A stretch of 64,000 nucleotides of DNA from Pratylenchus scribneri. Its lineage: Eukaryota; Nematoda; Chromadorea; Rhabditida; Pratylenchidae. A program made the position numbers and the translations under genes. Each line of letters opens with the position of its first letter. Within the stretch, counting starts at the first letter, position 1. Below are positions 10,890 through 21,801 of this stretch, in pieces. The stretch lies in NCBI GenBank assembly GCA_030063045.1, contig JAQSEB010000041.1:1357501-1421500 (forward strand), read 5' to 3'. Below the pieces are notes generated by a model. That model was not told the origin of the DNA and searched no databases. It worked only from the letters and a program-made list of their open reading frames with translations.

Positions 10890-13800
10890 TTATAACAATA
10901 AATCCTTTATTTTCCCTAACAATCTGCTGAGTTCTTCTCCATCTTCATTCTTCTTTAAATTATTTTCATCGCTGAATTCCTTTTCAAAAAATCCAATAAT
11001 TGGCCTTGAGAGCATTTGTAACTGAATTTTAATCTTAAAAATTAAAAAAAATTAATTAATAAAATCCAAAATATTTCAACCTGATTTTGTTGTAAATTTT
11101 GCAATTTCCAAAATGTTTGTAACTCATCAACCAATGCCAAGAAATGCCGCATTAATTCGCAATATTTTGATTGCATCTGAAAAAATATTTTAAATGAAAA
11201 ATTTTGGACCCGAATTTGCAAACCTTCGTTGTAGTAATTTGATCAAAATCCCGTTTAAATGCCTTTTCCAAGAAGTTAATATATGTTGACCAGGCCGTTT
11301 TGTTGTTTTCATCTCCACCAGCAGTTGGTTTTTTCAATTTGGCATAAAGTCGCATTAACTTGGAAATTTAAATTATATTTTTATAATTTTAAATAAAAAT
11401 GGTTTTTTGGATAATAAAAATTGTCCGGATTTCTATTTTTAGAAATATTTTCCTGTGCATTTGCATTTGTATGTGAAAATAAATCAAAAATAAAGCATTT
11501 TCGTAAAGAATTTTTTTGGATATTGAGCAAAATTTTTGCGAATATTTTAAGGAATTTTCATAATTCTATAGAAATTTTTTGGGAATAAAAGTTTAAAAAA
11601 ATTGCAAAATTTAAAAAAAATAAGTTTTTAGCGGAAAATGGTTCCTAAATTTTTATTTCAATTTTTTAAAAAAATATTTTTGATTTTTAGCCAATATTTT
11701 ATAGTCATATTTAGTGATTTTGTAAAAATAAAATCCGGTTTCTAATAATAAAAAATTAATTTAATTAATACCTTTGGACTCAATGATTGTCTGGCATTTG
11801 CCCTCGCAAAAATGCTCAGCACCGAATTCCTCAATTCGTTCAAATCCAAATTTTTATTGTTCTGTTCTTCATTTATGGATTCCAACAATTCGGTGGCAAT
11901 AATTTCCAGTGGGAGTTCATCTATTGGTTTTTTCTGTTCCAAATCCATTAATTTTTCCATTGCCCCAATTGCTTGTTTGAAATCGCTAATGTCCACCGAA
12001 ACCAGCAGTAAATTCTCCCAAACGCGAACATTTTCCCAGCTTAGCTTTAATGCTTCCTAAAATTAAATAAATTAAATAAATTAAATAAATTAATTAATTA
12101 GAAAATTTCCTTACTTGCAGGATTTTTTGTGCCCTCTCCTTTTGATTCAGGCGAATATATGAAGCAGCTAAAAAGTGAAATAAAAATTAAAATTAATAAA
12201 TAAATTTTAAAAGTTAAAATTAAAATAAATAATAAAATAAAATTAAAAAAAATAAAATTACCTAAATTATTCCAAGCTTCAAAATGTTCCGGTTCCAAAT
12301 TGACGCATTTATGATAGGCATGGACGGCGTCCTGAAGAAATAATTTAAAAAGAATTTATTAAAAATTATTTTTAAAAATTATAACCAAAAATAAAATTTA
12401 ATTAATAAATTTACTTGATATTTGCCAATTTTCATTGAAACATAGCCCAGCGTAAACCACAGTCCAAGCTGAACATTTTTAGGTTTATTAAATCAAATTT
12501 CTTTCCATAAACCTGCAATGGCTGAATTTCAAGGGAACGTTTGTAATGTGGAAGGGCTTCCGCATATTGTTGACGGCCCAACATCAATTTGCCAAGGGAG
12601 GCCCGTGCCCGGGCACTTCGATCGGCGGATATCTTTAAAGAAGAAGGGGAAATATAATTTTGAATTGGATTTTTGCCGAAAAAACTTTTTTTTGCTGAAA
12701 GTTTATAAATTTTAATTTAAATTACATTAAATATTTAAAATAAAATAAATTTTTTATTGGGTTATTTTGGCAAAAAATCCAGTTTTTCTTGTCGAAAAAA
12801 ATTTTTAAAATGTCAAAAATTAATTTATAGGCACTAAAAATATTTAAAATATCGAAAAAATGTAGGAAAAATGTTTTGGCCCCGACGTGACTTGAACACG
12901 CAACCTTCTGATCTGGAGTCAGACGCGCTACCATTGCGCCACGGAACCCTTCTCATGCACTAGTTAAATAAATTTATTAGGAGGGAAATTTTAGTGCAAA
13001 TAAACAAAAAATGAATAAAAATGGGTTTTAATTATTTAAAATTTCGAATTATAATTGCACTAAACAAAACTAATTTTACATCAAATTAATTAAACCGTAA
13101 TGAACTGTTTTAAAAGTTTTGGGATTTTAAATCAGATTTAAGGTGAATTATTTGGTATTTTTTTAGTCTCTTGGCAAAAATTTTTCTATTAATTTTATTT
13201 AATAATAAATAATAACAAATTTTTCTTACTAATTTTAATTAAATAATTAATAAAAATAATTTTCCCACAAACTTTACTAGTTAATTTCTTTAGTTTTTTT
13301 GGCAAAAAGATTTTTAAATTTTTTAAAAATTTTTATTTAATAATTTTTTATATATTTTTTTAATATATTTTTTTAATATTTTTTTTAAATATATTTTTGT
13401 TTAATTTTTTTTTAAATTTTTAAAATTTTTTTTTTGTAAATTTTTAATTAATTTTAATTAATAATAATTTTAATCACAAACCTCAATGGCCTTCTCAAAA
13501 TATTCACTGTTGTTTGTAATGTCGCCCAAAAGACAATAATATTCCGGCTCTTCCTTTTCTTCCAACTTCTTTCGCACCAACTTTTCGGCCTTTTCCCCCT
13601 GTCCAATGGCCAAATAGCATTTAATCACGTCCGTCCATGCCTGGAGTTGTTCAAAAAGGCGAAGTGCGTCCGAAATGCATCCCAACGAGAGGAGCACGTT
13701 TGCTTGCAATTTTTGGACCTCCCAAAAGGGAGCTGGGCCAGTGGCGAAAATCATTTGGAGGCGGCCATTGGATATGGAATCCTTAAATTTTGGAATAATT

Positions 13801-16800
13801 TGATCACGAAAATCCCAAAATATGTATCTATTTTCCCAAAAATGGGTAATGGGTTTCGGTGCATTTTTTTAAATGAAATTCCCCCCCCCCCCCCCAAAAA
13901 ATGCCAAAATTGGTAAAAATTGGTCAAAAATTCAGTAAAAATATGAAATATAATTTATTTATTTGTTTTTTCTCCTCAAATCTCAAAGAAAAAATATGTC
14001 AAAAATTCGTTCCCTAATCATGTAGAAATTTTTTAAACCTGATTTTCCTTTAAATCCATCAAATTGTTGGCAATATTCTCAAGTTGGGCAGCGGCCCGCT
14101 CCACTCGCCTTGTCATTTTCATTTCCAATTTTGACCGTTCAATCAATGCCCTCATTTGTAGAGGCCAAGAACATTTTTGACGGATTACCTGCAAATCAAT
14201 TAGGAATTTAAAATGAGAAAATATTTATTTTGACAAAAAGAACCGTAGAACTTATATTCAATCGATAAAACTCATCAAGACGCATCGTTCGATAATGTTT
14301 TCGCTAAGGGTTTAACCAATTTTAAAATAGTTTTGAACCAAAAACCGTAAGATGGTTTAAACGGTTTAAAACCCTTAATTTTTGAACAAACCATGACAAA
14401 TTATATACCAATCGATGCGTATGGATGAGAACTATCCATTGGGTATATGGTTTTGGGGGTCTAGGACAAACCATTAAACCGTTACAATCTTTTTAGTAAT
14501 TTAAATATTTTCCCATCAATTTATTTAGTGATTAAAATTTCAAACCTCATCCAAAAAGACCATTGTCGTCTGTTGTCCAATCTGTGCGCCACCAAATGAA
14601 TTTGAGCCCTTTTCCCAAATGGCCATTGCCAAAATGCATGCCGTTTGTTTTGCATCCAATTTTGTTCCGTCCAATTTCTCATCAAATGCAATTTTGTCCA
14701 ACAGGGTACAGTCCTCATTTTTGCAATTTAGGGGTAAATCTAAATCATTTTTGGCCTCCTCTTCATCAATTTCCTCCTCTTTTTCGGCTAATTCCAATTC
14801 CAGCGTTAATTGTGCCAAACTTTTCTGCTGGAATTGGGTCCTTTTCCCCAGCGCACCGCCCAATTCGATTTTTTGAATGCCGACCAACTTGGTTGCCTCA
14901 TCAATTTGTTGTTTGGCCTTGGAAAATTCAAAATATTCCATTTGGGAATGTGCCCTTTCCAAGTGGAATTGAATGCGTTGATCCAAGGGAAGGGAGGCGA
15001 TGTTTTTGATGAGTGAATCGGCCTAAAATATTTGTGGAATTATTTAAAAATGGATGGTTGCCGAAAAAGTATTGAAAATGGCGAAAAGATTATAACGATT
15101 CAATGGTTTGACCCCTAAACCTCATACCCAATCGATGGTCCCATCAATATGCATAGATTGGTATAATTTGTCCAAGGTTTGGTCAAAAATTAAGGGTTTT
15201 AAACCGTTCAAACCATCTTTCGGTTTTTGGTTCAAAACCAATTTAAAATTGGTTAAAACCTAAAAGACAAATCATTACCAAATGATACATCTCGATGAAA
15301 TCTATCGATTGGGAATATGGTTTTGGGTCTAGAACAAGCAAGTGAACCGCTATTTTTTTCTCCATTTTAAATATTTCACTTTAATAATTGGGAATAAGGT
15401 AAAAGGTATTTTCAAACTTTTTTAGGGTAATTTAATTGCTTAAAAAACTAAAGATTTAATTTATAGTTTAAAATTTTTAATACCATTTGATCCATTTTTT
15501 GTTTCAATTTAATTTCCCTCTCATTCAACACTTTTGACCAAATTGAATAAATACGAAACATCCAATGATGCCATTGAACAGAATGTTGGCCAACATTTTC
15601 GAACAGAATTTTGGACAGCCACAGATTTTCAATTTGACTAAAAATTAAATTTATTAAATATTAAAATTTAGGCAATACCGAGTCCCTGGAAATGGCCTAT
15701 TCAATCCAAATGACAATTCATCGTTTGCATGTGCCCTCAAATGGGTGGTCAATTCCGGATACATTTTGGGAAGATCATTCAAAAGTTGACCTTAAATAAT
15801 TATTAGAAAATTATTTTAAATTTGGAAAAGGTTTTTTGCCGAAAGATTGGTTTTTAATAACTTTCTAAAAGTTTGATCTTAAACCATATAAATATAAACC
15901 TTAATATTTGATAGAGATCATCGAGATTTGTGGATTGGATATATTTATTGATTATTTAGTCCCAAAATTCAAGATAATAAACTGTTTAAACCAAACTTTG
16001 CTGGTTTATAACTTTTTCTTTTTTGGTTTTGTTCTAAACCGACCAAAACGTTTGGTTCGTAATCTCTTTTGTATTAAACCGTCCAAACCATATTTGATTT
16101 TTACCAGAACCGTTTAAACCATATTTTGGTTTATAAGTATTGGAATTTTGAATTAAACCTTGACAATCTATAGGGCAATCGATGTGTCTTGATGAGCTCT
16201 ATCGGTGTCGCCGACAAAAGTCGGCAACAATTTTTTCTTTTTGAGCAAAATAAAAAGAAAAGGGATTAATTTCAATGGAAAAGATCAACGATTAAAATAT
16301 GGGCAAAATGGATAATTTTCCAATTTCCATTATAGGATGTAGGCAAAATTCCCATGGTTCTTATTCTTTTTGGTGATCATTGATATTTAGTTGACCGGCT
16401 TTAGAGGTGATCTTCCCCTGATCCCTCCCTCTCCCCTGTTCCTCACTGCCAATTCACTAGTTGGTCTGCGCTTAGCAATAGATCAATTGGGGATTTGGCG
16501 AGGCTATATAAATAAGAAGAAAATAAACTAAACTCTAATCGGAGGACTCTAAGCGGAGGAAAAAATCTAGAACCATGAAGCAATAACCAAGAAGCCAAAG
16601 GCCCTCCGTGCCTTCCGTCCCACGCCCAGTGGTCCTCCCCAAGCTCGGCTTGTCCAACAGCCATGAGCAGACCACCAATTTCCCTCATATGGGCTGGACA
16701 ACTGGCATACTTTCTTCTCCACTATGTGGGACAAAACAATAAGACTAGGACAGGGGGGAGGTTAACCTTATTCAATGGTTTTCCTCCTTCCCTTTGTAGG

Positions 16801-19511
16801 GCAAAAGATTCAACTTTCAAAAGCTCGACTCCCAGAGCTAAACCTTTAAACTAATTTATCCTCCCCCCCCCATTTTTTCTGTTGTGGGTGTTCTGGATTT
16901 AGGCTCCCAATTTTCTGGTAGAGCGACCAGAACTCCCGCAACAAAGATTAAGAGTATGTCCTCTACTGATGAGCTTCTAACCGGGCAGTTCTCATTTGTC
17001 GGTAGACATCCCAATTGTCAACCACCTATTCGCCGGATTCTACCAATTTGAAAAATCTCATACTGCTTCAATTGTGCCGGACATTCACTTCTCTTTTGAG
17101 ATTTTTCCTAATTGCTAGTTGCTTCCCAAAAGCCTAGCTCAACTTTTTAAATTGCTAGCTGCTCCCCAAAAGCATAGCTCAACTTTTTTTTATTGCTAGT
17201 TGCTTCCTATAAGCCTAGCTCAATTTCTCAACCACTAGTAGCTCATAATCCTAGCCCATTCTTCAAATTTTATCATCAATGGAATTTTCCTTCCCAATTA
17301 GGAAATTTTCCACATTCAATTAAATTGGAATTCTATCCCTTGAATTCCTTTTAATTTTCCAACATCATTTGAACCATTTTATTTTCCATTAAAACAGGAA
17401 TTATACCAATTGAATTCCTTAAAATGTGGCAATTTCATGGCCCATTTTGTTTTCAAATCGGAATTCTACCTCTTGAATTCCTTTAAATTTTTGCCAATTA
17501 ATCGTGGCCTATTTGTTTCCCAACAAAGGGAATTCTATCAATTGAATTCCCTCAATTATTTTTGGCCATATTGGCAAAATTTGGTTGTAATTTATCCCTC
17601 CCTTTTTATCTCAATATCCATTGCTCTTAAAGCAACCCATTCAACACCTCAGTTGAATTCTGTTTTTGGATTGGTTTGTCATTTTTAAATGAGCCCAGTC
17701 CGCTCAATTTCTTCAAAGGGGTCCCGCGTTCGCCCCCCGCCTTAAATGGGAAAAACGCATTCCTTATTTTGTTCATTGTTGGTGAGAGCCTGTTCCTATG
17801 ATCTTGACTTAATGTCCATAGCGAACGGGGGCGGGATCATTACCCATGTGTATTGGTCATTTACCGCAGCATGATGCTTGGCCTGGTTCCGCCCATCTTG
17901 CGGACTGGCATTATTGCCTTTCACGACTTCGATATTCCGATCCAAAACATTTCCAAAAAAAACCGTCCCCTTTCCCTGGGGCGGGAATTTGTCGCCGACA
18001 AAAGTCGGCAACAATTTTTTCTTTTTGAGCAAAATAAAAAGAAAAGGGATTAATTTCAATGGAAAAGATCAACGATTAAAATATGGGCAAAATGGATTAT
18101 CCAATTTCCATTATAGGATGTAGGCAAAATTCCCATGGTTCTTATTCTTTTTGGTGATCATTGGTATTTAGTTAACCGGGCTTTAGAGGTGATCTTCCCT
18201 TGATCCCTCCCTCTCCCCTGTTCCTCACTGCCAATTCACTAGTTGGTCTGCGCTTAGCAATAGATCAATTGGGGATTTGGCGAGGCTATATAAATAAGAA
18301 GAAAACTAAACTAAGGTATACCATCTGAGGAATAAATCTAGAATCATGAAGCAATAACCAACAAGCCAAAGGCCCTCCGTGCCTTCCGTCCCACGCCCAG
18401 TGGTCCTCCCCAAGCTCGGCTTGTCCAACAGCCATGAGCAGACCACCAATTTCCCTCATATGGGCTGGACAACTGGCATACTTTCTTCTCCACTATGTGG
18501 GACAAAACAATAAGACTAGGACAGGGGGGAGGTTAACCTTATTCAATGGTTTTCCTCCTTCCCTTTGTAGGGCAAAAGATTCAACTTTCAAAAGCTCGAC
18601 TCCCAGAGCTAAACCTTCAAACTAATTTATCCTCCCCCCCCCCCCCATTTTTTCTGTTGTGGGTGTTCTGGATTTAGGCTCTCAATTTTCTGGTAGAGCG
18701 ACCAGAACTCCCGCAACAATCGGTATCGAATGGTACAAGATTTATAAGGGTCTAATAAGATCAGGCATAAAAAGATAATAAGATTTCGGCAAAAATCCGT
18801 ACCCATTTTTAAATAATTTTTATCATTCCTACTTACTTATTGTATTATTTCCGGTAATCATTGCACCGCCAACGATCAAAAAATTCCTCAATTTATTTTG
18901 AATTCCGGCAAAATTTGCACCAATGAATGAGAAAAAATGATGGATTGCCAATTGCAAAATGTCATCATCCTTATAATCCTTCAATTGGTTTTTCAGCTCC
19001 TCAATCCATTCAGTTTTATTTCTTAATTCCATTTGCTTAAAAATTGGATAAATTAAAAATGAAAATTATTTTAAATAGTGAAGAGAAATGTAATGGTTTA
19101 TAAATTATAATGGTTCAATGATCTAACCAAAATCCTAATCCAATCGATAAATATCGTCGAGTAACATCATTTGATAATGATTTTGTTCAGGTTTAACCAA
19201 TTTTAAATTAGTTTTGAACCGTAGAATGTTTTAAACAGTCTAAAACCTTTTCATTTTGATCAAACCATGACAAACTATATAAACCAAAATATATTCCCAA
19301 AAGACAAATTATCATTAAGTAAAATATTCCAAAAATTATACATTCTAGGAATGGTGGTTTCTAGCACAATTATATTCTATTTTATCTTCATATTTAGAGG
19401 TTCTATTCTGTTTTGAGTTTTTTTGTCAATTTGGGAATAAACCTTGACATATTCTGCGCTCAGGCGTTGATATTTGATGGTGGGGTCAAGCCCGCTGGAA
19501 ATGCTGGACAT
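10890..19511 (-). CDS. TTC27: tetratricopeptide repeat protein 27 homologue (TTC27)
   Basis: TPR protein of the conserved TTC27/Emw1 family. Start ATG 19509-19511 (MSSISSGLDP), stop TAA 10890-10892. More than a dozen exons in order: 19441-19511, about 18835-19034 (DDILQLAIHHFFSFIGANFA, the N-terminal family block), 15666-15795, 15485-15625, about 14540-15020 (RIQFHLERAHSQME, LGGALGKRTQFQQKSLAQL), 14040-14190 (RRVERAAAQLENIA), about 13484-13760 (DALRLFEQLQAWTDVIKCYL, KAEKLVRKKLEEKEEPEYYC), 12520-12640, 12415-12480, 12250-12330 (EPEHFEAWNNLGN), 11760-12058 and three C-terminal exons. The match to the family is strong in the middle and C-terminal TPRs. Introns carry a tRNA gene, several family C elements and an LTR element, making this the longest gene span here. 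Confidence 0.9.
12877..12948 (-). tRNA. tRNA-Trp (CCA)
   Basis: 72-nt cloverleaf on the minus strand: 5' acceptor GGTTCCG pairs with CGGGGCC (two G-U pairs) and discriminator A. The D arm has GGCGCAATGGTAGCGC, the anticodon arm TCTGACTCCAGATCAGA with anticodon CCA, and the T loop TTCAAGT. Matches the eukaryotic Trp tRNA in all invariant positions. It lies in an intron of TTC27 on the same strand, so Pol II and Pol III transcripts overlap. Confidence 0.93.
13881..13895 (+). repeat. poly-C run
   Basis: 15 consecutive C in a TTC27 intron; the poly-G on the transcribed strand could form a G-rich structure. Probably slippage-prone. Confidence 0.9.
14235..14486. mobile_element. family C element in TTC27 intron
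   Basis: Right end GGTCTAGGACAAACCATTAA ACCGTT and interior AAAACCGTAAGATGGTTTAA match family C; the left terminus is degenerate. Confidence 0.75.
15095..15350. mobile_element. family C element in TTC27 intron
   Basis: Left end ACGATTCAATGGTTTGACCC, interior TAAGGGTTTTAAACCGTTCA, right end GGGTCTAGAACAAGCAAGTG AACCGCT. Intronic, in inverted orientation to the copy at 14235. Confidence 0.75.
16206..16943 (+). repeat. 5' LTR
   Basis: 738-bp LTR. Contains AAAGTCGGCAACAATTTTTT near its start and a C-rich tract before GTTCTGGATTTAGGCTCCCA. Its 63-residue open frame at 16663-16854 is duplicated in the 3' LTR and has no recognisable domain. Confidence 0.92.
16505..16514 (+). promoter_or_regulatory. 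LTR TATA box (copy at 18287-18296)
   Basis: TATATAAATA in GGCGAGGCTATATAAATAAG, conserved in both LTRs; it places a likely plus-strand Pol II promoter in the U3 part. Confidence 0.6.
17107..17660 (+). repeat. tandem modules inside the LTR element
   Basis: First, about four copies of a 40-45-bp module (AATTGCTAGTTGCTTCCCAA AAGCCTAGCTCAA) at 17107-17260. Then several copies built around GGAATTCTA...TTGAATTCC at 17290-17540. They make up much of the internal region and are not coding. Confidence 0.75.
17990..18718 (+). repeat. 3' LTR
   Basis: 729-bp partner of the 5' LTR. Differences are few: scattered substitutions, an indel near 18305-18335 and a longer C-run at 18631. Confidence 0.92.
19100..19290. 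mobile_element. family C element, partly decayed
   Basis: Has AATGGTTCAATGATCTAACC at the left and TAAAACCTTTTCATTTTGAT in the interior. The right terminus is lost. In the first TTC27 intron. Confidence 0.65.
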
Positions 19512-19774
19512 TCAAATTGATGCAGTGGTCCGTTGGTTCCCTTGTGCTCGATGAAAGTTAATTTATGTTTGCTTTTGAGAAATTTGGAAAATTTAAATTT
19601 TAAAATGGTACAAATTTTTAAAAATATAATTTGAAAGATGCAACAAATTGTTTAAAAATAATACAAAAATTAAAATGCGATATTTATCCAAAATATTTTT
19701 AACAATTGAATGCTGAAGTAACAACAACACTTTTCATCCATTCATTCCATTTTTTCCATTGTCCATTCATTTTC

Positions 19775-20749
19775 TCATTGTTGCATTTGGTTCGGTGGTG
19801 GCGGTGCCCCTCCTGCAGCGGTGTTCATTGTCGACCCAGTTGAGTCCATTGGTTGATGATTTTCCTGAGCCTAAAAATTTTAATATTTTCTAAAGTTTTA
19901 TGAAAATTATTACGTCGGAATTAGAAGTGTTGGGCGAAGTATTTGAAGAATCCATCGAAGGAGTCGGGGCACGGCTGAATTGGTTACCCAAAGCATTGGC
20001 TTCTCCCTTCAATTGAACAAAATATTGATGGACAGCTTGATTAGCCTGGATGCTTTGTGTGGCAATGATTGCGCCCAATTCACGTTTTGCATCATCTGTC
20101 ATCAGCAAAGTTCGGTGAAGATGTTCTTAATAAAAAAAATTAAAATAATAATCTTAGTGCTTAAAAATTTTAGACACCTGTGTATTGGATTGACGTCACC
20201 GGTTCTCTCAGAGATTGGAAATAACGTTCATAGGAAATTGCCAAACCGTACAAACATTCTAGAGATTCTTCCGAAGGAATTGGAATTGCAGTAAAGAGGC
20301 CATCAACTCCAACAATTTGTTGATATTGACGAATTGGACGAATTGCGGGAAGAACTTCACCAAAACGTTTCAATTTCCGAACAAAATCCATCACTGGTCC
20401 ATTGGTCGACTGAAAATGAATAATGTTAATTTGTTATTTAAGATATTTTATAGTTTTTTATAAAATTTCATAATATTGAATTACTAGGCCTATTGATTGG
20501 CATTATTGAATGCATAAAAGAGAATCCCATCCCCATGAATTTTCTGACCAAAAGAAGCCCTCCCTATGAATTTCTAACCGGTACAAAGTATCGGCGATGA
20601 AATTTCGCTATCATAAAATTTAGCGCCGCCGATTGGGCGGGCCCAGAACGCTTGATCCGGATAACATGATCAGCAGGAATGCAAACGACCACCTCCCAAA
20701 CCAATTCCATGGGAAGCGAAAGTCGTCGCTGCTGCATTCGATCGCTCAT
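19775..20749 (-). CDS. uncharacterised protein
   Basis: Four minus-strand exons with start ATG 20747-20749 (MSDRMQQRRLSLPMELVWEV) and stop TGA 19775-19777: 20583-20749, about 20177-20412 (STNGPVMDFVRKLKRFGEVL, LECLYGLAISYERYFQSLRE), 19912-20125 (LLMTDDAKRELGAIIATQSI) and 19775-19873. The N-terminal two-thirds looks globular with conserved hydrophobic spacing; the C-terminus is Ser/Thr/Pro-rich and ends in GGAPPPPNQMQQ. No signal peptide or membrane segment. I do not recognise the family. Its stop is 263 bp upstream of the TTC27 start on the same strand, a spacing compatible with a polycistronic unit. Confidence 0.7.
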
Positions 20750-21801
20750 GTTGTGAATTTGTGGCAGAAATTTTTTGCTTTTAGGGTTGGTGATGGTAGT
20801 TGGAGTGAATAATGGGGGATGTGTACAGGGGAAAATGATGGTTTTCAGTAAAAAAACACCTTCTAAAAAAATTTTTCAATGAACCTAATTACCGAAAAAA
20901 TGGAGAATTGAAAGTTGTCATTTTTCTCGCATATGGCGGTAGAAAATGGTAAGAGGGAAGAATGGGATAGGTGTGAATGGTGAAAAATATGTTGTTTTTA
21001 TTTTCACCACTAATTGCTTTCTGAAAATATTTTTAGATAAATGAAATTTTTATTCTCTTCATTTTTTTTAATTTAAAAAAAAATAAACTTGGTAAAAATC
21101 TCGAACATGATCACTATTTGACGGCATTTTTAAGTAATAAATGAATATGTTTTTTATTGGTTTAACCTGTAAATATTAAATTGGGTTTTTTTGAGGATTA
21201 AGCATTACTACCTATTTCCAATCTAAATTTTTTATTGATACTAAATTATGTTTAACATAAGTTTAAATGGATTTTTTAATTCTGAGAACCGCGTCCTATC
21301 TTACTAATCTATTTTTGAAATTGTAGTAATTAATAAATTTAAATGAGTTTTTTAACAAATTTTGTATGATCCCAAGGTTTTTATTTTTTTTCGACAGTTT
21401 TTAATAAGATCATTTTTATTTCATTATCTAGATTTTTTCTACTGATTTATTAAATGGGTATCATCATAATAGGTAGTGATAAATTTTAATAAGGATTGAA
21501 ATGTAAAATAAAAAATAAAAAAAATTGCAAGAATCAGTATTGGATTCTTTTTAATTTTAATGATCAACATAAAAATGGTATAAAACTTAATGGAAAAAAT
21601 GTATAAAAATAAAAATCAACAGCAAAAACAATATTTTTTTGCCAAATTAATAACATTAAAAATTATGTAAAAATAAAATATTAAAAATAATGCAATTTTT
21701 AATCAATAAAATTGGAACTATTTTATTTATGCTTCTTTACTAAATGATCATCAAACTATGTGAAATAATCAGAAAACAAATTAATAAAATGAGGATTTGG
21801 A
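20750..21801. other. intergenic AT-rich region
   Basis: About 1 kb between the TBP stop and the next minus-strand start. Long A/T runs, no gene, tRNA or clear repeat recognised. Would hold the promoter of the uncharacterised gene and the TBP 3' UTR. Confidence 0.45.

Larger units (their letters stand above)
16206..18718 (+). mobile_element. non-autonomous LTR retrotransposon
   Basis: Two near-identical direct repeats, 16206-16943 (738 bp) and 17990-18718 (729 bp), begin TGTCGCCGAC and end CCCGCAACA, so they have the canonical TG...CA LTR ends. The element is flanked on both sides by the 5-bp target duplication ATCGG (16201-16205 and 18719-18723). Internal DNA is only 1046 bp and no gag or pol frame is present, so mobilisation would need another element's proteins. 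A purine-rich GGGGCGGGAATT precedes the 3' LTR as expected for a polypurine tract; no convincing tRNA primer site was found. High LTR similarity indicates a recent insertion. It landed in a TTC27 intron. Confidence 0.93.

Noticed and set aside
16663..16854. 63-residue frame (and copy at 18434-18625)
   Set aside because: Lies within the LTRs and is duplicated with them; no domain or codon pattern supports coding.
19441..19511. First exon belonging to a KLRAQ/PPP1R21-like gene
   Set aside because: IKYQRLSAEYVK resembles that N-terminus, but the exon splices in phase to the TTC27 N-terminal block and no other PPP1R21-like exon is present.
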